Shown here one piece after another: positions 16,053-25,873 of a stretch of DNA of 53,067 nucleotides. Made by a program: the position numbers and the translations under genes. Position 1 is the first letter of the stretch. Each line of letters starts with the position of its first letter. The DNA is taken from positions 1 to 53,067 of the forward strand of contig SPQJ01000031.1 in the NCBI GenBank assembly GCA_004570425.1, read 5' to 3'. The stretch is from Bacillus sp. AZ43 (GTDB lineage: Bacteria > Actinomycetota > Actinomycetes > Mycobacteriales > Geodermatophilaceae). The notes under the pieces are model-generated. The model had not been told where the DNA came from and ran no database searches. It saw only the letters and a program-made list of their open reading frames with translations.

Positions 16053-16520
16053 GTGCGCACGGCGGACGACGGCGACTCCGCCGTCGTCCGCCGGATGCTG
16101 GCGGCCTACCACCTGGCGACCGAGCGGGAGAAGGGCTGCGCCGTCGACGACACCGACCGGCTCCCCGCCGCCTACCGCGCCGAGATCGACGCGGCCGGCC
16201 CGGCGACCGGCTCGCTGTTCCTCCTCGACGCCGGCACGAGCGCTGCCGGGATGTACGTCCTCGCGCCGACGTCGGCCCGGGGAACCGTGGAGCTCAAGCG
16301 CCTGTGGATCGAACCGGGGTGGCGGGGCCGCGGGTTCGGGGAGCTGGCGGTCCGCGACGCCGTCCGCCGGTGCCGCGAGGCCGGGGCGACGACGGTGCGC
16401 CTCAGCGTGTGGGAGTGGCGCTCCGGCGCCGCCGCCCTCTACCGCCGAGCCGGGTTCGTCGACTGCCCGTCGTGGGATCCCCGGCCCGGCCTGGTGTGCC
16501 TGCAGCGGCGGGTCGGCTGA
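16053..16520 (+). CDS. GNAT-family N-acetyltransferase
   Basis: An acetyl-CoA-dependent acyltransferase fold of about 155 residues. The signature is ELKRLWIEPGWRGRGFGELAVRDAV (beta4, acetyl-CoA loop R/Q-x2-G-x-G/A, alpha3), followed by TVRLSVWEWRSGAAALYRRAGFVDC (beta5, alpha4). The start is uncertain: GTG 16053 is the first normal codon after the DUF349 stop, GTG 15981 would overlap DUF349 by 40 bases, and a CTG at 16017 overlaps its stop as CTGA. None has a clear Shine-Dalgarno, so translational coupling is likely. The substrate is unknown. Confidence 0.85.
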   Translation: MRTADDGDSAVVRRMLAAYHLATEREKGCAVDDTDRLPAAYRAEIDAAGPATGSLFLLDAGTSAAGMYVLAPTSARGTVELKRLWIEPGWRGRGFGELAVRDAVRRCREAGATTVRLSVWEWRSGAAALYRRAGFVDCPSWDPRPGLVCLQRRVG

Positions 16521-16532
16521 CGGGCGGCCCGG

Positions 16533-18014
16533 TCAGCAGCTGCCCGTCACCACCGGGAGCGGGTCCGGGACCCCGATGCGCGGCATGCCCAGCGCGACAC
16601 CGGGCGTGGTCGGGCGGGTGCCGGCCTCGCTCGCGTCGCCCGCCCGGGTGCGGCGGTGCGACAGCAGGGCGCCGTCGGCGATGAGGTGGTGCGGTGCGGC
16701 CTCGGTGACCACGGTCTCCACGACGTCGCCGGGCCGGACGCCCTGGACGTGCGTGAAGTGCACGAGCCGGCCGTCGCGGGCCCGGCCGGAGAGCCGCCCG
16801 CGCTGCGAGTCCTTGCTGCCCTCGCCCGCCGCGACCAGCAGCTCGACGGTGCGCCCGATCTGCGCGCGGTTCTCCGCCCAGCTGATCTCGTCCTGCAGCG
16901 CGGTCAGCCGCAGGTAGCGCTGCTGGACGACCTCCTTGGGGAGCTGGCCGTCCATCTCGGCGGCCGGCGTCCCGGGGCGCTTGGAGTACTGGAAGGTGAA
17001 GGCGCTGGCGAACCGGGCCTGCCGGACGACGTCGAGGGTCTGCTCGAAGTCGGCCTCCGTCTCGCCCGGGAAGCCCACGATGATGTCGGTGGTGATCGCC
17101 GCGTCGGGCATGGCCGCGCGGACGCGGTCGATGATGCCCAGGTAGCGCTCCTGCCGGTAGCCGCGCCGCATGCGGCGCAGGACGTCGTCCGACCCGCTCT
17201 GCAGCGGCATGTGCAGCTGGTGGCAGACGGCGGCGGTCTCGGCCATCGCCTCGATGACGTCGTCGGTGAACTCGCGGGGGTGCGGGCTGGTGAACCGCAC
17301 CCGCTCCAGGCCCTCGATGACACCGGTCGCGCGCAGCAGGTCGGCGAAGGCGCCCCGGTCGCGGAACTCCACGCCGTAGGCGTTCACGTTCTGCCCGAGC
17401 AGGGTCACCTCGAGGACGCCCTGGTCGACCAGCGCCTGCACCTCGGCGAGGATCTCGCCGGGACGGCGGTCCTTCTCCTTGCCGCGCAGTGCCGGGACGA
17501 TGCAGAACGTGCAGGTGTTGTTGCAGCCCACGCTGATCGAGACCCAGCCGGAGTAGGCGGAGTCCCGCTTGGCCGGCAGCGTCGACGGGAAGACCTCGAG
17601 GGACTCGACGATCTCCACCTGCGCCTCGGCGTTGTGCCGGGCGCGGTCGAGCAGGGCGGGCAGCGAGCCCACGTTGTGCGTGCCGAAGACGACGTCGACC
17701 CACGGGGCGCGGCGGACGATCTCGCCGCGGTCCTTCTGCGCCAGGCAGCCGCCGACGGCGATCTGCATGCCGGGGTTGGCGTCCTTGGCCGGCCGGAGGT
17801 GGCCGAGGTTGCCGTACAGCCGGTTGTCGGCGTTCTCCCTGACCGCACAGGTGTTGAGGACGACGACGTCGGCGTCGCTGCCCTCGGGTGCCGCGGTGTA
17901 GCCGGCCGCCTCCAGCAGCCCGGACAGGCGCTCGGAGTCGTGGACGTTCATCTGGCACCCGTAGGTGCGCACCCGGTACGTGCGCGGGACGGGGACCTCG
18001 GTTGCGCTGCTCAT
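16533..18014 (-). CDS. miaB: tRNA-2-methylthio-N6-dimethylallyladenosine synthase
   Basis: MiaB is a radical-SAM enzyme that methylthiolates the isopentenylated A37 made by MiaA. The ATG at 18014 ([20 protein letters not shown]) was chosen over an extension to 18050. The UPF0004 domain supplies Cys20, Cys56 and Cys90 for the auxiliary cluster, and the radical-SAM motif CNNTCTFC supplies Cys164, Cys168 and Cys171. A TRAM domain lies at about 385-450 ([36 protein letters not shown]), followed by a roughly 45-residue tail specific to this lineage. There is no Shine-Dalgarno; a TACCCT box 10 bases upstream suggests a near-leaderless transcript. It is divergent from gluA. Confidence 0.96.
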   Translation of the reverse strand: MSSATEVPVPRTYRVRTYGCQMNVHDSERLSGLLEAAGYTAAPEGSDADVVVLNTCAVRENADNRLYGNLGHLRPAKDANPGMQIAVGGCLAQKDRGEIVRRAPWVDVVFGTHNVGSLPALLDRARHNAEAQVEIVESLEVFPSTLPAKRDSAYSGWVSISVGCNNTCTFCIVPALRGKEKDRRPGEILAEVQALVDQGVLEVTLLGQNVNAYGVEFRDRGAFADLLRATGVIEGLERVRFTSPHPREFTDDVIEAMAETAAVCHQLHMPLQSGSDDVLRRMRRGYRQERYLGIIDRVRAAMPDAAITTDIIVGFPGETEADFEQTLDVVRQARFASAFTFQYSKRPGTPAAEMDGQLPKEVVQQRYLRLTALQDEISWAENRAQIGRTVELLVAAGEGSKDSQRGRLSGRARDGRLVHFTHVQGVRPGDVVETVVTEAAPHHLIADGALLSHRRTRAGDASEAGTRPTTPGVALGMPRIGVPDPLPVVTGSC

Positions 18015-18134
18015 GACAGGAGCGAGGGTACGGCGCGCCGTCCGGATCACCCGCGAGCGTGAGTTCCGGTCGGTGACGTCCGGTTCGTTACCCCTTCGTG
18101 ATCACGCCGATCACTGGACGTGTCCGACGGCGCT

Positions 18135-18140
18135 TAGGGT
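18135..18140 (+). promoter_or_regulatory. Leaderless-type -10 box of gluABCD
   Basis: TAGGGT is followed by seven bases and the GTG start of gluA at 18148. It matches the actinobacterial TANNNT -10 consensus, with transcription probably starting at the GTG. Confidence 0.65.
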
Positions 18141-18147
18141 GCCCAGG

Positions 18148-18903
18148 GTGACCAGCCGTCCGAACGGAGAGCCTCTCGTCCGCCTGTCCGGCGTCAACAA
18201 GTGGTTCGGCGACCTGCACGTGCTGCAGGACATCGACCTGGAGATCGCCCGCGGGGAGGTCGTCGTCGTCATCGGCCCCTCGGGGTCGGGCAAGTCGACG
18301 CTGTGCCGGACGATCAACCGCCTCGAGTCGATCGAGCAGGGCGAGATCACCATCGACGGCCAGCGGCTGCCCGAGGAGGGCAAGGCGCTGGCCCGGCTGC
18401 GCAGCGACGTGGGCATGGTGTTCCAGAGCTTCAACCTGTTCGCGCACAAGACGATCCTCGAGAACGTCACCCTCGGGCCGATCAAGGTGCGCGGGATGTC
18501 CAAGGCCGACGCCGAGAAGCGCGCCCGCGAGCTGCTGGACCGCGTCGGGGTGAGCGCCCAGGCCGACAAGTACCCGGCGCAGCTCTCGGGCGGGCAGCAG
18601 CAGCGGGTCGCCATCGCCCGCGCCCTGGCGATGGAGCCCAAGGTCATGCTCTTCGACGAGCCGACCTCCGCGCTGGACCCCGAGATGATCAGCGAGGTCC
18701 TCGACGTCATGGTCTCCCTCGCCCGCGACGGCATGACCATGGTCGTGGTCACCCACGAGATGGGCTTCGCCCGCAAGGCGGCCAACCGGGTCGTCTTCAT
18801 GGACGGCGGCCGCATCGTCGAGACGGCCGACCCCGAGACCTTCTTCACCGCACCGCGCTCGGACCGGGCCAAGAGCTTCCTGTCCAAGATCCTCAACCAC
18901 TGA
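18148..18903 (+). CDS. gluA: Glutamate/amino-acid ABC transporter ATP-binding protein
   Basis: The ATPase subunit of a polar amino-acid importer, 251 residues from the GTG at 18148. Motifs are Walker [10 protein letters not shown] (43-51), the Q-loop [18 protein letters not shown], signature [17 protein letters not shown], Walker [16 protein letters not shown] and switch His VVTHEMGFA. The NLF-HKT and DPEM sequences are typical of the GlnQ/GluA/HisP group. Order and similarity to the Corynebacterium gluABCD set support the name, but the amino acid is inferred. The gene is first in a four-gene operon with a leaderless-type promoter and is followed 22 bases later by the binding-protein gene. 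Confidence 0.92.
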   Translation: MTSRPNGEPLVRLSGVNKWFGDLHVLQDIDLEIARGEVVVVIGPSGSGKSTLCRTINRLESIEQGEITIDGQRLPEEGKALARLRSDVGMVFQSFNLFAHKTILENVTLGPIKVRGMSKADAEKRARELLDRVGVSAQADKYPAQLSGGQQQRVAIARALAMEPKVMLFDEPTSALDPEMISEVLDVMVSLARDGMTMVVVTHEMGFARKAANRVVFMDGGRIVETADPETFFTAPRSDRAKSFLSKILNH

Positions 18904-18925
18904 CCGTCCGACGGAAGGACCATCC

Positions 18926-19822
18926 ATGCGCATCACCCGCTACGCCGCCGGCCTGGCGGCCGCCGGTCTCCTGCTCACCGCCTGTGGCGGCAGCGAGGCC
19001 GGCAACCAGGCCGAGGACGCCGCCGAGAACACCGCCGAGGTCGCCGAGGAGGTCGACTTCCCCGCCGGCAGCACCATGGCCGAGCTCAACGAGGCCGGCA
19101 CCATCACCGTCGGCACCAAGTTCGACCAGCCCGGGTTCGGTCTGTTCAACCCGAACGAGGAGGTCCCCGAGGGCTTCGACGTCGAGATCGCCAAGATCAT
19201 CGCCGCGGAGCTGGGCATCGCCGCCGAGGACATCGAGTGGGTCGAGACCGTGTCGGCCAACCGGGAGCCGTTCATCCAGAACGGCGACGTCGACATCGTC
19301 GTGGCGACCTACACGATCAACGACACCCGCAAGCAGCTGATCGACTTCGCCGGCCCGTACTACGAGGCCGGGCAGGACATCATGGTCGCCGAGGGCAACC
19401 CGGAGGGCATCGAGGGCCCCGAGGACCTCGCCGGCAAGAACGTCTGCTCCGTGGAGGGCTCGACGCCCGCGCAGAACATCCGGGACAACTACCCGGAGGC
19501 GACGCTGACCCTGTTCGACGTCTACTCGAAGTGCGCCGACGCCCTGGCCGCCGGCCAGGTCGACGCCGTGACGACGGACAACGTCATCCTCACCGGTCTC
19601 GTGGCCGGCAGCGACGGCGCGTTCGAGCTGGTCGGCAACCCCTTCACCCAGGAGCCGTACGGCATCGGCCTGGCCAAGGGCGACGACGAGTTCCGCGACT
19701 TCATCAACGACGTCCTCGAGGAGTCGTACGAGAACGGCACCTGGGCCGAGGCGTGGGACCGCACCGCCGGTGCCATCAGCGGCACCGAGGCGCCCGAGCC
19801 GCCCGCCGTCGACCGCTACTGA
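18926..19822 (+). CDS. gluB: Glutamate/amino-acid ABC transporter substrate-binding lipoprotein
   Basis: A 298-residue type 3 solute-binding protein with a lipoprotein signal (MRITRYAAGLAAAGLLLTAC; lipid-modified Cys20) and an acidic Ala/Glu linker. The binding domain includes TITVGTKFDQPGFGLFNP, GFDVEIAKIIAAELG, DIVVATYTINDTRKQLIDFAGPYYEAGQDIMV and VDAVTTDNVILTGLV, all characteristic of glutamate/glutamine receptors. A GGAAGGA site precedes the ATG. A long stable hairpin follows the stop, before the permease genes, which would favour excess binding protein over permease. Confidence 0.93.
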   Translation: MRITRYAAGLAAAGLLLTACGGSEAGNQAEDAAENTAEVAEEVDFPAGSTMAELNEAGTITVGTKFDQPGFGLFNPNEEVPEGFDVEIAKIIAAELGIAAEDIEWVETVSANREPFIQNGDVDIVVATYTINDTRKQLIDFAGPYYEAGQDIMVAEGNPEGIEGPEDLAGKNVCSVEGSTPAQNIRDNYPEATLTLFDVYSKCADALAAGQVDAVTTDNVILTGLVAGSDGAFELVGNPFTQEPYGIGLAKGDDEFRDFINDVLEESYENGTWAEAWDRTAGAISGTEAPEPPAVDRY

Positions 19823-19830
19823 TCCCCGCC

Positions 19831-19866
19831 GCGCCGCGGGGCAGGGACTCCCCTGCCCCGCGGCGC
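19831..19866 (+). terminator. Intercistronic hairpin/attenuator between gluB and gluC
   Basis: A perfect 16-bp GC-rich stem (arms 19831-19846 and 19851-19866) with the loop ACTC and no U tract. It lies 9 bases after the gluB stop, inside the operon. It may act as partial terminator or 3' stabiliser of gluAB mRNA. Confidence 0.75.
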
Positions 19867-19895
19867 TGTCCTGACCTGCCTCGAGAGGAGGCGTC

Positions 19896-20543
19896 GTGCA
19901 GTTCCTCGCCGACAACTTCGGCCTGTTGTGGGACGCCTTCCTCACGACCCTCTGGTTGTCCTTCCTGGCCGGCCTGCTCGCCCTCGTGCTGGGCACCCTG
20001 CTCGCCGCCGGCCGGGTCAGCCCCATCCCGCCGCTGCGCGGGCTGTCGACCTTCTACGTCGAGGTCTTCCGCAACACGCCGCTCACGGTGGTCTTCTTCT
20101 TCCTGATCTTCGGGCTCCCGCAGATCGACACGAGCGTCGGCTTCTTCACCGGCGCCGTGCTCTCTCTGGGCCTGTACACCGCGGCGTTCGTCTGCGAGGC
20201 GGTGCGGTCGGGCATCAACGCCGTCTCCGCCGGGCAGGCCGAGGCGTCCCGGGCCATCGGCCTCACCTTCGGCCAGTCGCTGCGCGAGGTGGTCCTGCCC
20301 CAGGCCTTCCGCACCGTGGTCCCGCCGCTGGGGAACGTCTTCATCGCGATGGTGAAGAACAGCTCCATCGCGGCCGGCTTCGCGACCAGCGAGCTGAGCT
20401 CCCTGCTGCCCCGTCTGGTCAACGCCGACGCCGGGCAGCTCACCGCCGTCCTCCTGGGGGTCGTCGTCGCCTACATGCTGATCACCGTCCCACTGGCCTT
20501 CGGCGTGCACCGCCTCGAGAAGCGGGTGGCGATCCTGCGATGA
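19896..20543 (+). CDS. gluC: Glutamate/amino-acid ABC transporter permease 1
   Basis: A 215-residue HisM/GlnP-type permease with about five membrane helices. The family start FGLLWDAFLTTLWLSFLAG and the ABC-docking region EASRAIGLTFGQSLREVVLPQAFRTVVPPLGN are clear, and FYVEVFRNTPLTVVFFFL is the usual RNTP motif. GTG at 19896 has GAGAGGAGG at good spacing. Its stop overlaps the gluD start (ATGA). Confidence 0.93.
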   Translation: MQFLADNFGLLWDAFLTTLWLSFLAGLLALVLGTLLAAGRVSPIPPLRGLSTFYVEVFRNTPLTVVFFFLIFGLPQIDTSVGFFTGAVLSLGLYTAAFVCEAVRSGINAVSAGQAEASRAIGLTFGQSLREVVLPQAFRTVVPPLGNVFIAMVKNSSIAAGFATSELSSLLPRLVNADAGQLTAVLLGVVVAYMLITVPLAFGVHRLEKRVAILR

Positions 20544-21442
20544 CGACCCCGGTGCTCTTCGACGTCCCCGGGCCCAAGGCGCGCGCCCGCATCCGCATCG
20601 GGACCGGGATCGGCTCCCTGCTGATCCTCGGGCTGCTCGCGGTCGTGCTCATCCGGCTGGCCGGCAACGGGCAGCTGGAGGGCCAGCGCTGGGCGGTCCT
20701 GTTCGACGCCCGGACCGGTGTCCCGCAGACGCTGGGCCGGACGCTGCTCAACACCCTCGAGGTGGCGGCGGTCGGCATGGTCGTGGCCACGGTGCTCGGC
20801 CTGCTCCTCGCGGTCGGCCGGCTGTCGGACCACCGCGTCGTCCGCTGGCTGGCCGGCACCTACATCGAGTTCTTCCGCGCGATCCCGCTGCTCGTGGTGA
20901 TCTTCGCGCTGTTCTTCCTGCTGCCGAAGTACGGCATCCGGCCCTCGGCCTTCCAGGCGCTGGCCGGGGGGCTGATCCTCTACAACTCCGCGGTGCTGGC
21001 CGAGATCTTCCGGGCCGGCATCCTGTCGATCGACAAGGGACAGCGCGAGGCCGCCTACGGCATCGGGATGCGCAAGTCTCAGGTGATGACCCTCGTCCTG
21101 CTGCCGCAGGCCACCCGGCGGATGCTGCCGGTGCTCATCGCCCAGCTCGTCGTGCTGCTCAAGGACAGCTCGCTCGGGTTCATCATCGGGTACTTCGAGC
21201 TCCTGCGCGGGGCCAGGAGCCTGGTGGAGTACTTCACCCCCCGCTTCGGCAGCGAGTACACCTTCCAGCTCTACGTGGCCGCCGCGGTCATCTACATCGT
21301 GGTCAACGTGCTCCTGTCGCAGGTGGCCAAGATCGTGGAGCGGCGCACGCGGCGCGACGTGAAGGCCGCCGCCACCCCCGCCGCCGAGCTGCCGGCCGAC
21401 GTGCAGATGGGTGGCGGCGGGGGCGTCGTCCCCGTCGACTGA
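20540..21442 (+). CDS. gluD: Glutamate/amino-acid ABC transporter permease 2
   Basis: A 300-residue partner permease: a cytoplasmic N-terminus, then helices including LLILGLLAVVLIRLAG, the TYIEFFRAIPLLVVIFALFF motif, and the EAA-like loop REAAYGIGMRKSQVMTLVLLPQATRRMLPVLIAQ. The C-terminal 30 residues are charged then Gly-rich. The ATG overlaps the gluC stop by four bases. The last base of its stop is the first base of the next ATG (TGATG), so a 134-codon gene of unknown function is coupled to this operon. Confidence 0.93.
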   Translation: MTTPVLFDVPGPKARARIRIGTGIGSLLILGLLAVVLIRLAGNGQLEGQRWAVLFDARTGVPQTLGRTLLNTLEVAAVGMVVATVLGLLLAVGRLSDHRVVRWLAGTYIEFFRAIPLLVVIFALFFLLPKYGIRPSAFQALAGGLILYNSAVLAEIFRAGILSIDKGQREAAYGIGMRKSQVMTLVLLPQATRRMLPVLIAQLVVLLKDSSLGFIIGYFELLRGARSLVEYFTPRFGSEYTFQLYVAAAVIYIVVNVLLSQVAKIVERRTRRDVKAAATPAAELPADVQMGGGGGVVPVD

Positions 21443-21846
21443 TGCAGGTGGGAGCCGCCGACACCGCCATGGGGCACCTCCTGCCGCCGGTCCCGCGGTC
21501 AGGTGACGCCGCCCAGGAGTTCGTGGCCGCGGTGCGCGCCTCGGCGGCGGCCTTCGCCGCCGCGGCCGGCGCCTCCACGGCAGTCGTCCGGGAGGCGGTG
21601 CCCCCGGCCCGCCACCGCCGCGCGCGTTGCCGGGTCGTCCTGCGGGCGCCCGACGGCGCGGAAGCCGATCTCACCGTCCTCGGGGCGGCAGGGCGGGCCG
21701 ACGCCTCGGCGGGCCGGGACTTCGACCGGCTGATCCGCCGGTGGCTGGCCGCCGGGCGACCCCGTGCGGCCGCGTGGCTGGTGGCCGATCCGGGCGTCCC
21801 GGGCGGCGCGGCCGTCGACCTCGCCGCCTGGTCGTCCGCCGACTGA
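21442..21846 (+). CDS. Uncharacterised Ala/Arg-rich protein coupled to gluD
   Basis: A 134-residue frame whose ATG shares one base with the gluD stop (TGATG). It is Ala-rich, with [19 protein letters not shown] and [24 protein letters not shown] as the more structured parts; there is no signal peptide or membrane segment. No family is recognised. Coupling and typical codon use support a real gene, but a role in amino-acid transport is not demonstrated. Confidence 0.6.
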   Translation: MQVGAADTAMGHLLPPVPRSGDAAQEFVAAVRASAAAFAAAAGASTAVVREAVPPARHRRARCRVVLRAPDGAEADLTVLGAAGRADASAGRDFDRLIRRWLAAGRPRAAAWLVADPGVPGGAAVDLAAWSSAD

Positions 21847-21973
21847 CGAGCCGGGCCCGCTCGGCTTTCGCTGCGTCCGGGGATGCGCCACGATGGCGGT
21901 GCCGCCCGCGCAGCGAGACCGGGGAGCCGCAGATGTCCCGCACGGTGCACGTGCCCAGCCCAGGAGGCGCGGC

Positions 21974-23734
21974 ATGACCGCGATCGCGCCCCAGCCGATC
22001 ATCAGCCGGCCCAGTCCGGCCCACGTGCCGGCCAAGGGCTCCCGGCTGTCGAACCTGCTCCGCACGACCGATCACAAGACGATCGGCCTGATGTACCTGA
22101 CGGCGTCGTTCGGCTTCTTCATCCTCGGCGGCCTCATGGCGATGCTGATCCGCGCCGAGCTGGCCCAGCCCGAACTGCAGTTCCTCTCCCCGGAGCAGTA
22201 CAACCAGCTGTTCACGATGCACGGCACGCTGATGCTGCTGATGTTCGCGACGCCGCTGTTCTTCGCCTTCGGCAACCTGATCATGCCGCTGCAGATCGGT
22301 TCGCCGGACGTCGCGTTCCCGCGGCTGAACGCCTTGTCGTTCTGGCTGTTCCTCTTCGGCAGCCTCATCGCCGTCTCCGGGTTCCTCACCCCGGGCGGTC
22401 CGGCCGACTTCGGGTGGACGGCCTACACGCCGCTGTCGAACGGGGTGCACTCCCCCGGACCCGGCGGCAACCTCTGGATCGGTGGCCTCGCCGTCAGCGG
22501 TCTGGGCACGATCCTCGGTGGCGTCAACTTCATCACCACGATCGTCTGCCTCCGCGCGCCGGGCATGACGATGTTCCGGATGCCGATCTTCACCTGGAAC
22601 ACGCTCATCACCAGCGTGCTGATCCTGCTGGCCTTCCCGATCCTGACCGCCGCGCTGTTCGCCCTGCTGGCCGACCGCAACCTGGGCGCTCTCGTCTACT
22701 CCGACGAGATGGGCGGCCCGATGCTGTGGCAGCACCTGTTCTGGTTCTTCGGGCACCCCGAGGTGTACATCATCGCGCTGCCGTTCTTCGGCATCGTCAC
22801 CGAGATCGTCCCGGTCTTCAGCCGCAAGCCGCTGTTCGGCTACAAGGGGATGGTCGGCGCGACGATGGCCATCGGCTTCCTGTCGCTGGCGGTGTGGGCC
22901 CACCACATGTACGCCACCGGCGCGGTGCTGCTCCCCTTCTTCGCCTTCCTGACCTACCTGATCGCCGTGCCCACCGGCCTGAAGTTCTTCAACTGGATCG
23001 GCACCATGTGGCGCGGTCAGCTGACCTTCGAGACGCCGATGCTGTGGTCCATCGGCTTCATGGTCACGTTCCTGCTCGGTGGCCTGACCGGCGTCCTGCT
23101 GGCCAGCCCGCCGCTGGACTGGCACATCACCGACTCGTACTTCGTGGTGGCGCACTTCCACTACGTCGTGTTCGGCACGGTGGTGTTCGCCGCCAACGCG
23201 GGCATCGCGTTCTGGTTCCCGAAGATGTGCGGCCGGATGCTCGACGAGCGGCTGGGCAAGCTGCAGTTCTGGATGACGTTCATCGGCTTCCACGGCACGT
23301 TCCTCGTCCAGCACTGGCTGGGCGCCGAGGGCATGCCACGCCGCTACGTCGACTACCTGCCGACCGACGAGTTCACGACGCTCAACCTGATCTCGACGAT
23401 CTTCGCGTTCGTGCTCGGTGCGTCGATCATCCCGTTCCTCTACAACATCCGGCGGTCGTGGATGTACGGGGAGCTGGCCCTGCGCGACGACCCGTGGGGT
23501 CACGGGAACTCCCTGGAGTGGGCGACCTCCTCCCCGCCGCCCCGGCACAACTTCGTCGAGATCCCGAAGATCCGCTCGGAGCGGCCGGCGTTCGAGGCGC
23601 ACTACCCGCACCTCGTGGAGCGACTGCAGCTGGAGGCCCACGCGGGCAAGCGGCACGAGCCCTACGGAGGGGTCAGCGAGGTCGTCGGCGGGAGCGGCCC
23701 CCGGCAGGGGCCCAACGACCCCGACCCCACGTGA
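21974..23734 (+). CDS. ctaD: Cytochrome c oxidase (aa3) subunit I
   Basis: The catalytic, proton-pumping subunit of the terminal oxidase, 586 residues from the ATG at 21974, with AGGAGG upstream (the longer frame to 21764 is rejected). Twelve membrane helices are expected. Heme a ligand His83 (TMHGTLML) and His396 are present; CuB ligands are His261 in HPEVY (with cross-linked Tyr265), His310 and His311 (WAHHMY); heme a3 ligand His394 lies in HFHYVVFG. The C-terminal tail is cytoplasmic, as in actinobacterial CtaD. No ctaC or ctaE is adjacent, which is common in actinobacteria. Confidence 0.97.
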   Translation: MTAIAPQPIISRPSPAHVPAKGSRLSNLLRTTDHKTIGLMYLTASFGFFILGGLMAMLIRAELAQPELQFLSPEQYNQLFTMHGTLMLLMFATPLFFAFGNLIMPLQIGSPDVAFPRLNALSFWLFLFGSLIAVSGFLTPGGPADFGWTAYTPLSNGVHSPGPGGNLWIGGLAVSGLGTILGGVNFITTIVCLRAPGMTMFRMPIFTWNTLITSVLILLAFPILTAALFALLADRNLGALVYSDEMGGPMLWQHLFWFFGHPEVYIIALPFFGIVTEIVPVFSRKPLFGYKGMVGATMAIGFLSLAVWAHHMYATGAVLLPFFAFLTYLIAVPTGLKFFNWIGTMWRGQLTFETPMLWSIGFMVTFLLGGLTGVLLASPPLDWHITDSYFVVAHFHYVVFGTVVFAANAGIAFWFPKMCGRMLDERLGKLQFWMTFIGFHGTFLVQHWLGAEGMPRRYVDYLPTDEFTTLNLISTIFAFVLGASIIPFLYNIRRSWMYGELALRDDPWGHGNSLEWATSSPPPRHNFVEIPKIRSERPAFEAHYPHLVERLQLEAHAGKRHEPYGGVSEVVGGSGPRQGPNDPDPT

Positions 23735-23791
23735 GCCGCCGGGCGTGAACCGCTGCGGCCCTGGACCGGCAGGCTCCCGGGACTCAGTGGC

Positions 23792-24406
23792 TCAGTCCTC
23801 CACGAGGAGGTCGTCGACCGTGTCGTCGTCGAGCACGTCGCGCACCACCGCGGCGGCCAGACCGCCGTTGTAGCCCTTCCGCGCGAGCATGCCCATCAGC
23901 CGGCGCGTGGCGGTGGCGCGGTCGAGCCGGCGCATGCCGGCCGCGCGCCGTTCCACGAGCCGCCGGGCAGCGGCGCGCTCGTCCTCGTCGTCGACCTCGG
24001 CCACTGCCTCCGCGGCGACCTCGGGATCGACCCCCTTGGCCCGCAGCTCGGCGCTGAGCGCCCGCCGGGCGAGGCCGCGCCCTGCCTGCCGCGAGTTCAC
24101 CCAGGCCCGGGCGAAGGCGGCGTCATCGATGAGGCCCACCTCGGTGAACCGGTCGAGCACCGTCTCGGCGGCGTCGTCGGGCACGCCGCGCGTGGCGAGC
24201 AGGTCGGCCAGCTGCTGGCGCGTCTTCGGCGCCCCGGTGAGCGCGCGCAGGCAGATGCCTCGGGCCACCGACTCGGGGTCGCCCATCTCGTCCTCGGGCG
24301 GGCCGGGGACGGCGTCCGGATCGAGCGGATCGCCGTCCCCGGCGGCCGCCCGCCGTGCGCCCGGGCGACCGCCCGGGCCACGGCGGGTCGAGGAGAACCC
24401 TCCCAC
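23792..24406 (-). CDS. recX: RecX, regulator of RecA
   Basis: RecX caps and inhibits RecA filaments. The 204-residue protein has a disordered Gly/Pro/Arg N-terminus (about 1-45) and three RecX helical repeats (ARGICLRALTGAPKTRQQLADLL; DRFTEVGLIDDAAFARAWVNSR; RLMGMLARKGYNGGLAAAVVRDVL). The GTG at 24406 lies 8 bases after the recA stop, so recA and recX are one transcript, as in mycobacteria and Streptomyces. No Shine-Dalgarno is obvious, suggesting low or coupled translation. Confidence 0.93.
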   Translation of the reverse strand: MGGFSSTRRGPGGRPGARRAAAGDGDPLDPDAVPGPPEDEMGDPESVARGICLRALTGAPKTRQQLADLLATRGVPDDAAETVLDRFTEVGLIDDAAFARAWVNSRQAGRGLARRALSAELRAKGVDPEVAAEAVAEVDDEDERAAARRLVERRAAGMRRLDRATATRRLMGMLARKGYNGGLAAAVVRDVLDDDTVDDLLVED

Positions 24407-24414
24407 CGACCGGC

Positions 24415-25446
24415 TCAGAAGTCGGCGGGGGCGTCGGCCGGGGTGCCCAGCTGGGGCCCGATGCCGAGCTTCTCCTTGATCTTCTTCTCGATCTCGTCGG
24501 CGAGGTCGGGGTTGTCCTTCAGGAAGTTGCGGGCGTTCTCCTTGCCCTGACCGAGCTGGTCGCCGTCGTACGTGTACCAGGCACCGGACTTCTTGACGAA
24601 GCCCTGCTCGACGCCGACGTCGATGAGCCCGCCCTCGCGGCTGAAGCCCTGACCCCAGAGGATGTCGAGCTCGGCCTGCTTGAACGGAGCGGCCACCTTG
24701 TTCTTGACGACCTTGACGCGGGTGCGGCTGCCGACCGCGTCGGTGCCCTGCTTGAGGGTCTCGATGCGGCGGACGTCGAGCCGGACCGACGAGTAGAACT
24801 TCAGCGCGCGACCACCGGTGGTGACCTCGGGCGAGCCGTAGACCACGCCGACCTTCTCGCGCAGCTGGTTGATGAAGATCGCCGTCGTCCCGGAGTTGCT
24901 CAGGGCACCGGTGATCTTGCGCAGCGCCTGGCTCATCAGGCGGGCCTGCAGACCCACGTGGCTGTCGCCCATCTCGCCCTCGATCTCGGCGCGCGGCACC
25001 AGGGCGGCGACGGAGTCGATGACGATGATGTCGAGGGCGCCCGACCGGATCAGCATGTCGGCGATCTCGAGCGCCTGCTCACCGGTGTCGGGCTGGCTGA
25101 CCAGCAGCGCGTCGGTGTCGACACCGATGGCGCGGGCGTACTCCGGGTCGAGCGCGTGCTCGGCGTCGACGAACGCCGCGATGCCGCCGGCGGCCTGGGC
25201 GTTGGCCACCGCGTGCAGGGCGACCGTCGTCTTGCCGGAGGACTCCGGGCCGTAGACCTCGATGACGCGGCCGCGCGGCAGACCGCCGACGCCCAGCGCG
25301 ATGTCGAGGGAGATCGACCCGGTCGGGATGACCTTGAGGGCCACCTCGGGGGTGTCGCCCAGCCGCATGACCGAGCCCTTGCCGAACTGCTTGTCGATCT
25401 GGGCGAGGGCCATGTCGAGGGCCTTGTCGCGGTCGAGCGTTGCCAT
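24415..25446 (-). CDS. recA: RecA recombinase and SOS coprotease
   Basis: RecA forms filaments on single-stranded DNA, catalyses strand exchange and triggers LexA cleavage. The ATG at 25446 gives [20 protein letters not shown] and 343 residues. Walker A is GPESSGKTT (66-74); the catalytic Glu lies in [10 protein letters not shown]; loop L1 and L2 are in the [22 protein letters not shown] and [26 protein letters not shown] stretches; Walker B is [10 protein letters not shown]. No intein is present. An AAGGTGG site precedes the start, and an SOS box lies 122 bases upstream. Confidence 0.98.
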   Translation of the reverse strand: MATLDRDKALDMALAQIDKQFGKGSVMRLGDTPEVALKVIPTGSISLDIALGVGGLPRGRVIEVYGPESSGKTTVALHAVANAQAAGGIAAFVDAEHALDPEYARAIGVDTDALLVSQPDTGEQALEIADMLIRSGALDIIVIDSVAALVPRAEIEGEMGDSHVGLQARLMSQALRKITGALSNSGTTAIFINQLREKVGVVYGSPEVTTGGRALKFYSSVRLDVRRIETLKQGTDAVGSRTRVKVVKNKVAAPFKQAELDILWGQGFSREGGLIDVGVEQGFVKKSGAWYTYDGDQLGQGKENARNFLKDNPDLADEIEKKIKEKLGIGPQLGTPADAPADF

Positions 25447-25567
25447 GATGGCCACCTTCGGAAGTTCTGGGGAAGTTGTCGCGGTCGACGCTAGGGCGGG
25501 GGTCCGACAATTCCCGGGCTTCGGCGGATCTGTGGAGAGCGGTCCGGCCTGTGGACGCCACTGTAGG

Positions 25568-25583
25568 GCGAACACCTGTTCGA
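25568..25583 (-). promoter_or_regulatory. SOS box upstream of recA
   Basis: GCGAACACCTGTTCGA matches TCGAAC-N4-GTTCGA at all but the first base. It lies 122 bases before the recA start, with no closer box, placing recA in the LexA regulon. Confidence 0.88.
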
Positions 25584-25621
25584 TCGCCAGGTCGACACGC
25601 CGCCGTCCCCGGTGACGGCGG

Positions 25622-25816
25622 TCAGCGGTCCTTCGGCGGCACCTCGTACTCCTCGCAGATGGCCAGCCACACCTTGCGCACCGGGAGCCCCGCCTCGATC
25701 GCGTCGATCGCGGTGCGCCCGCCGAGGGCGGAGAAGACGTGGTCGCGCGCCACGCTGTGGGCCCGCATGGGCCCGAACTGACGGTCGAGGCTGGACCAGA
25801 ACTCCTGCAGGCGCAC
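25622..25816 (-). CDS. DUF3046 protein, the usual upstream neighbour of recA
   Basis: A 64-residue protein ([20 protein letters not shown], then [42 protein letters not shown]). DUF3046 proteins lie immediately before recA in many actinobacteria. Function is unknown; the strict linkage hints at a role with RecA or simple conservation. The gene is complete and of family length. Confidence 0.92.
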   Translation of the reverse strand: MRLQEFWSSLDRQFGPMRAHSVARDHVFSALGGRTAIDAIEAGLPVRKVWLAICEEYEVPPKDR

Positions 25817-25861
25817 GGTCCGACGCTAACCCGATCGGCGCCCTCCGTGCGGGGACGGGCC

Positions 25862-25867
25862 TAGGCT
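25862..25867 (+). promoter_or_regulatory. Leaderless-type -10 box of the 36-aa membrane protein gene
   Basis: TAGGCT is followed by six bases and the ATG at 25874. It is one of the best TANNNT matches in the window. Confidence 0.65.
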
Positions 25868-25873
25868 CGGACC

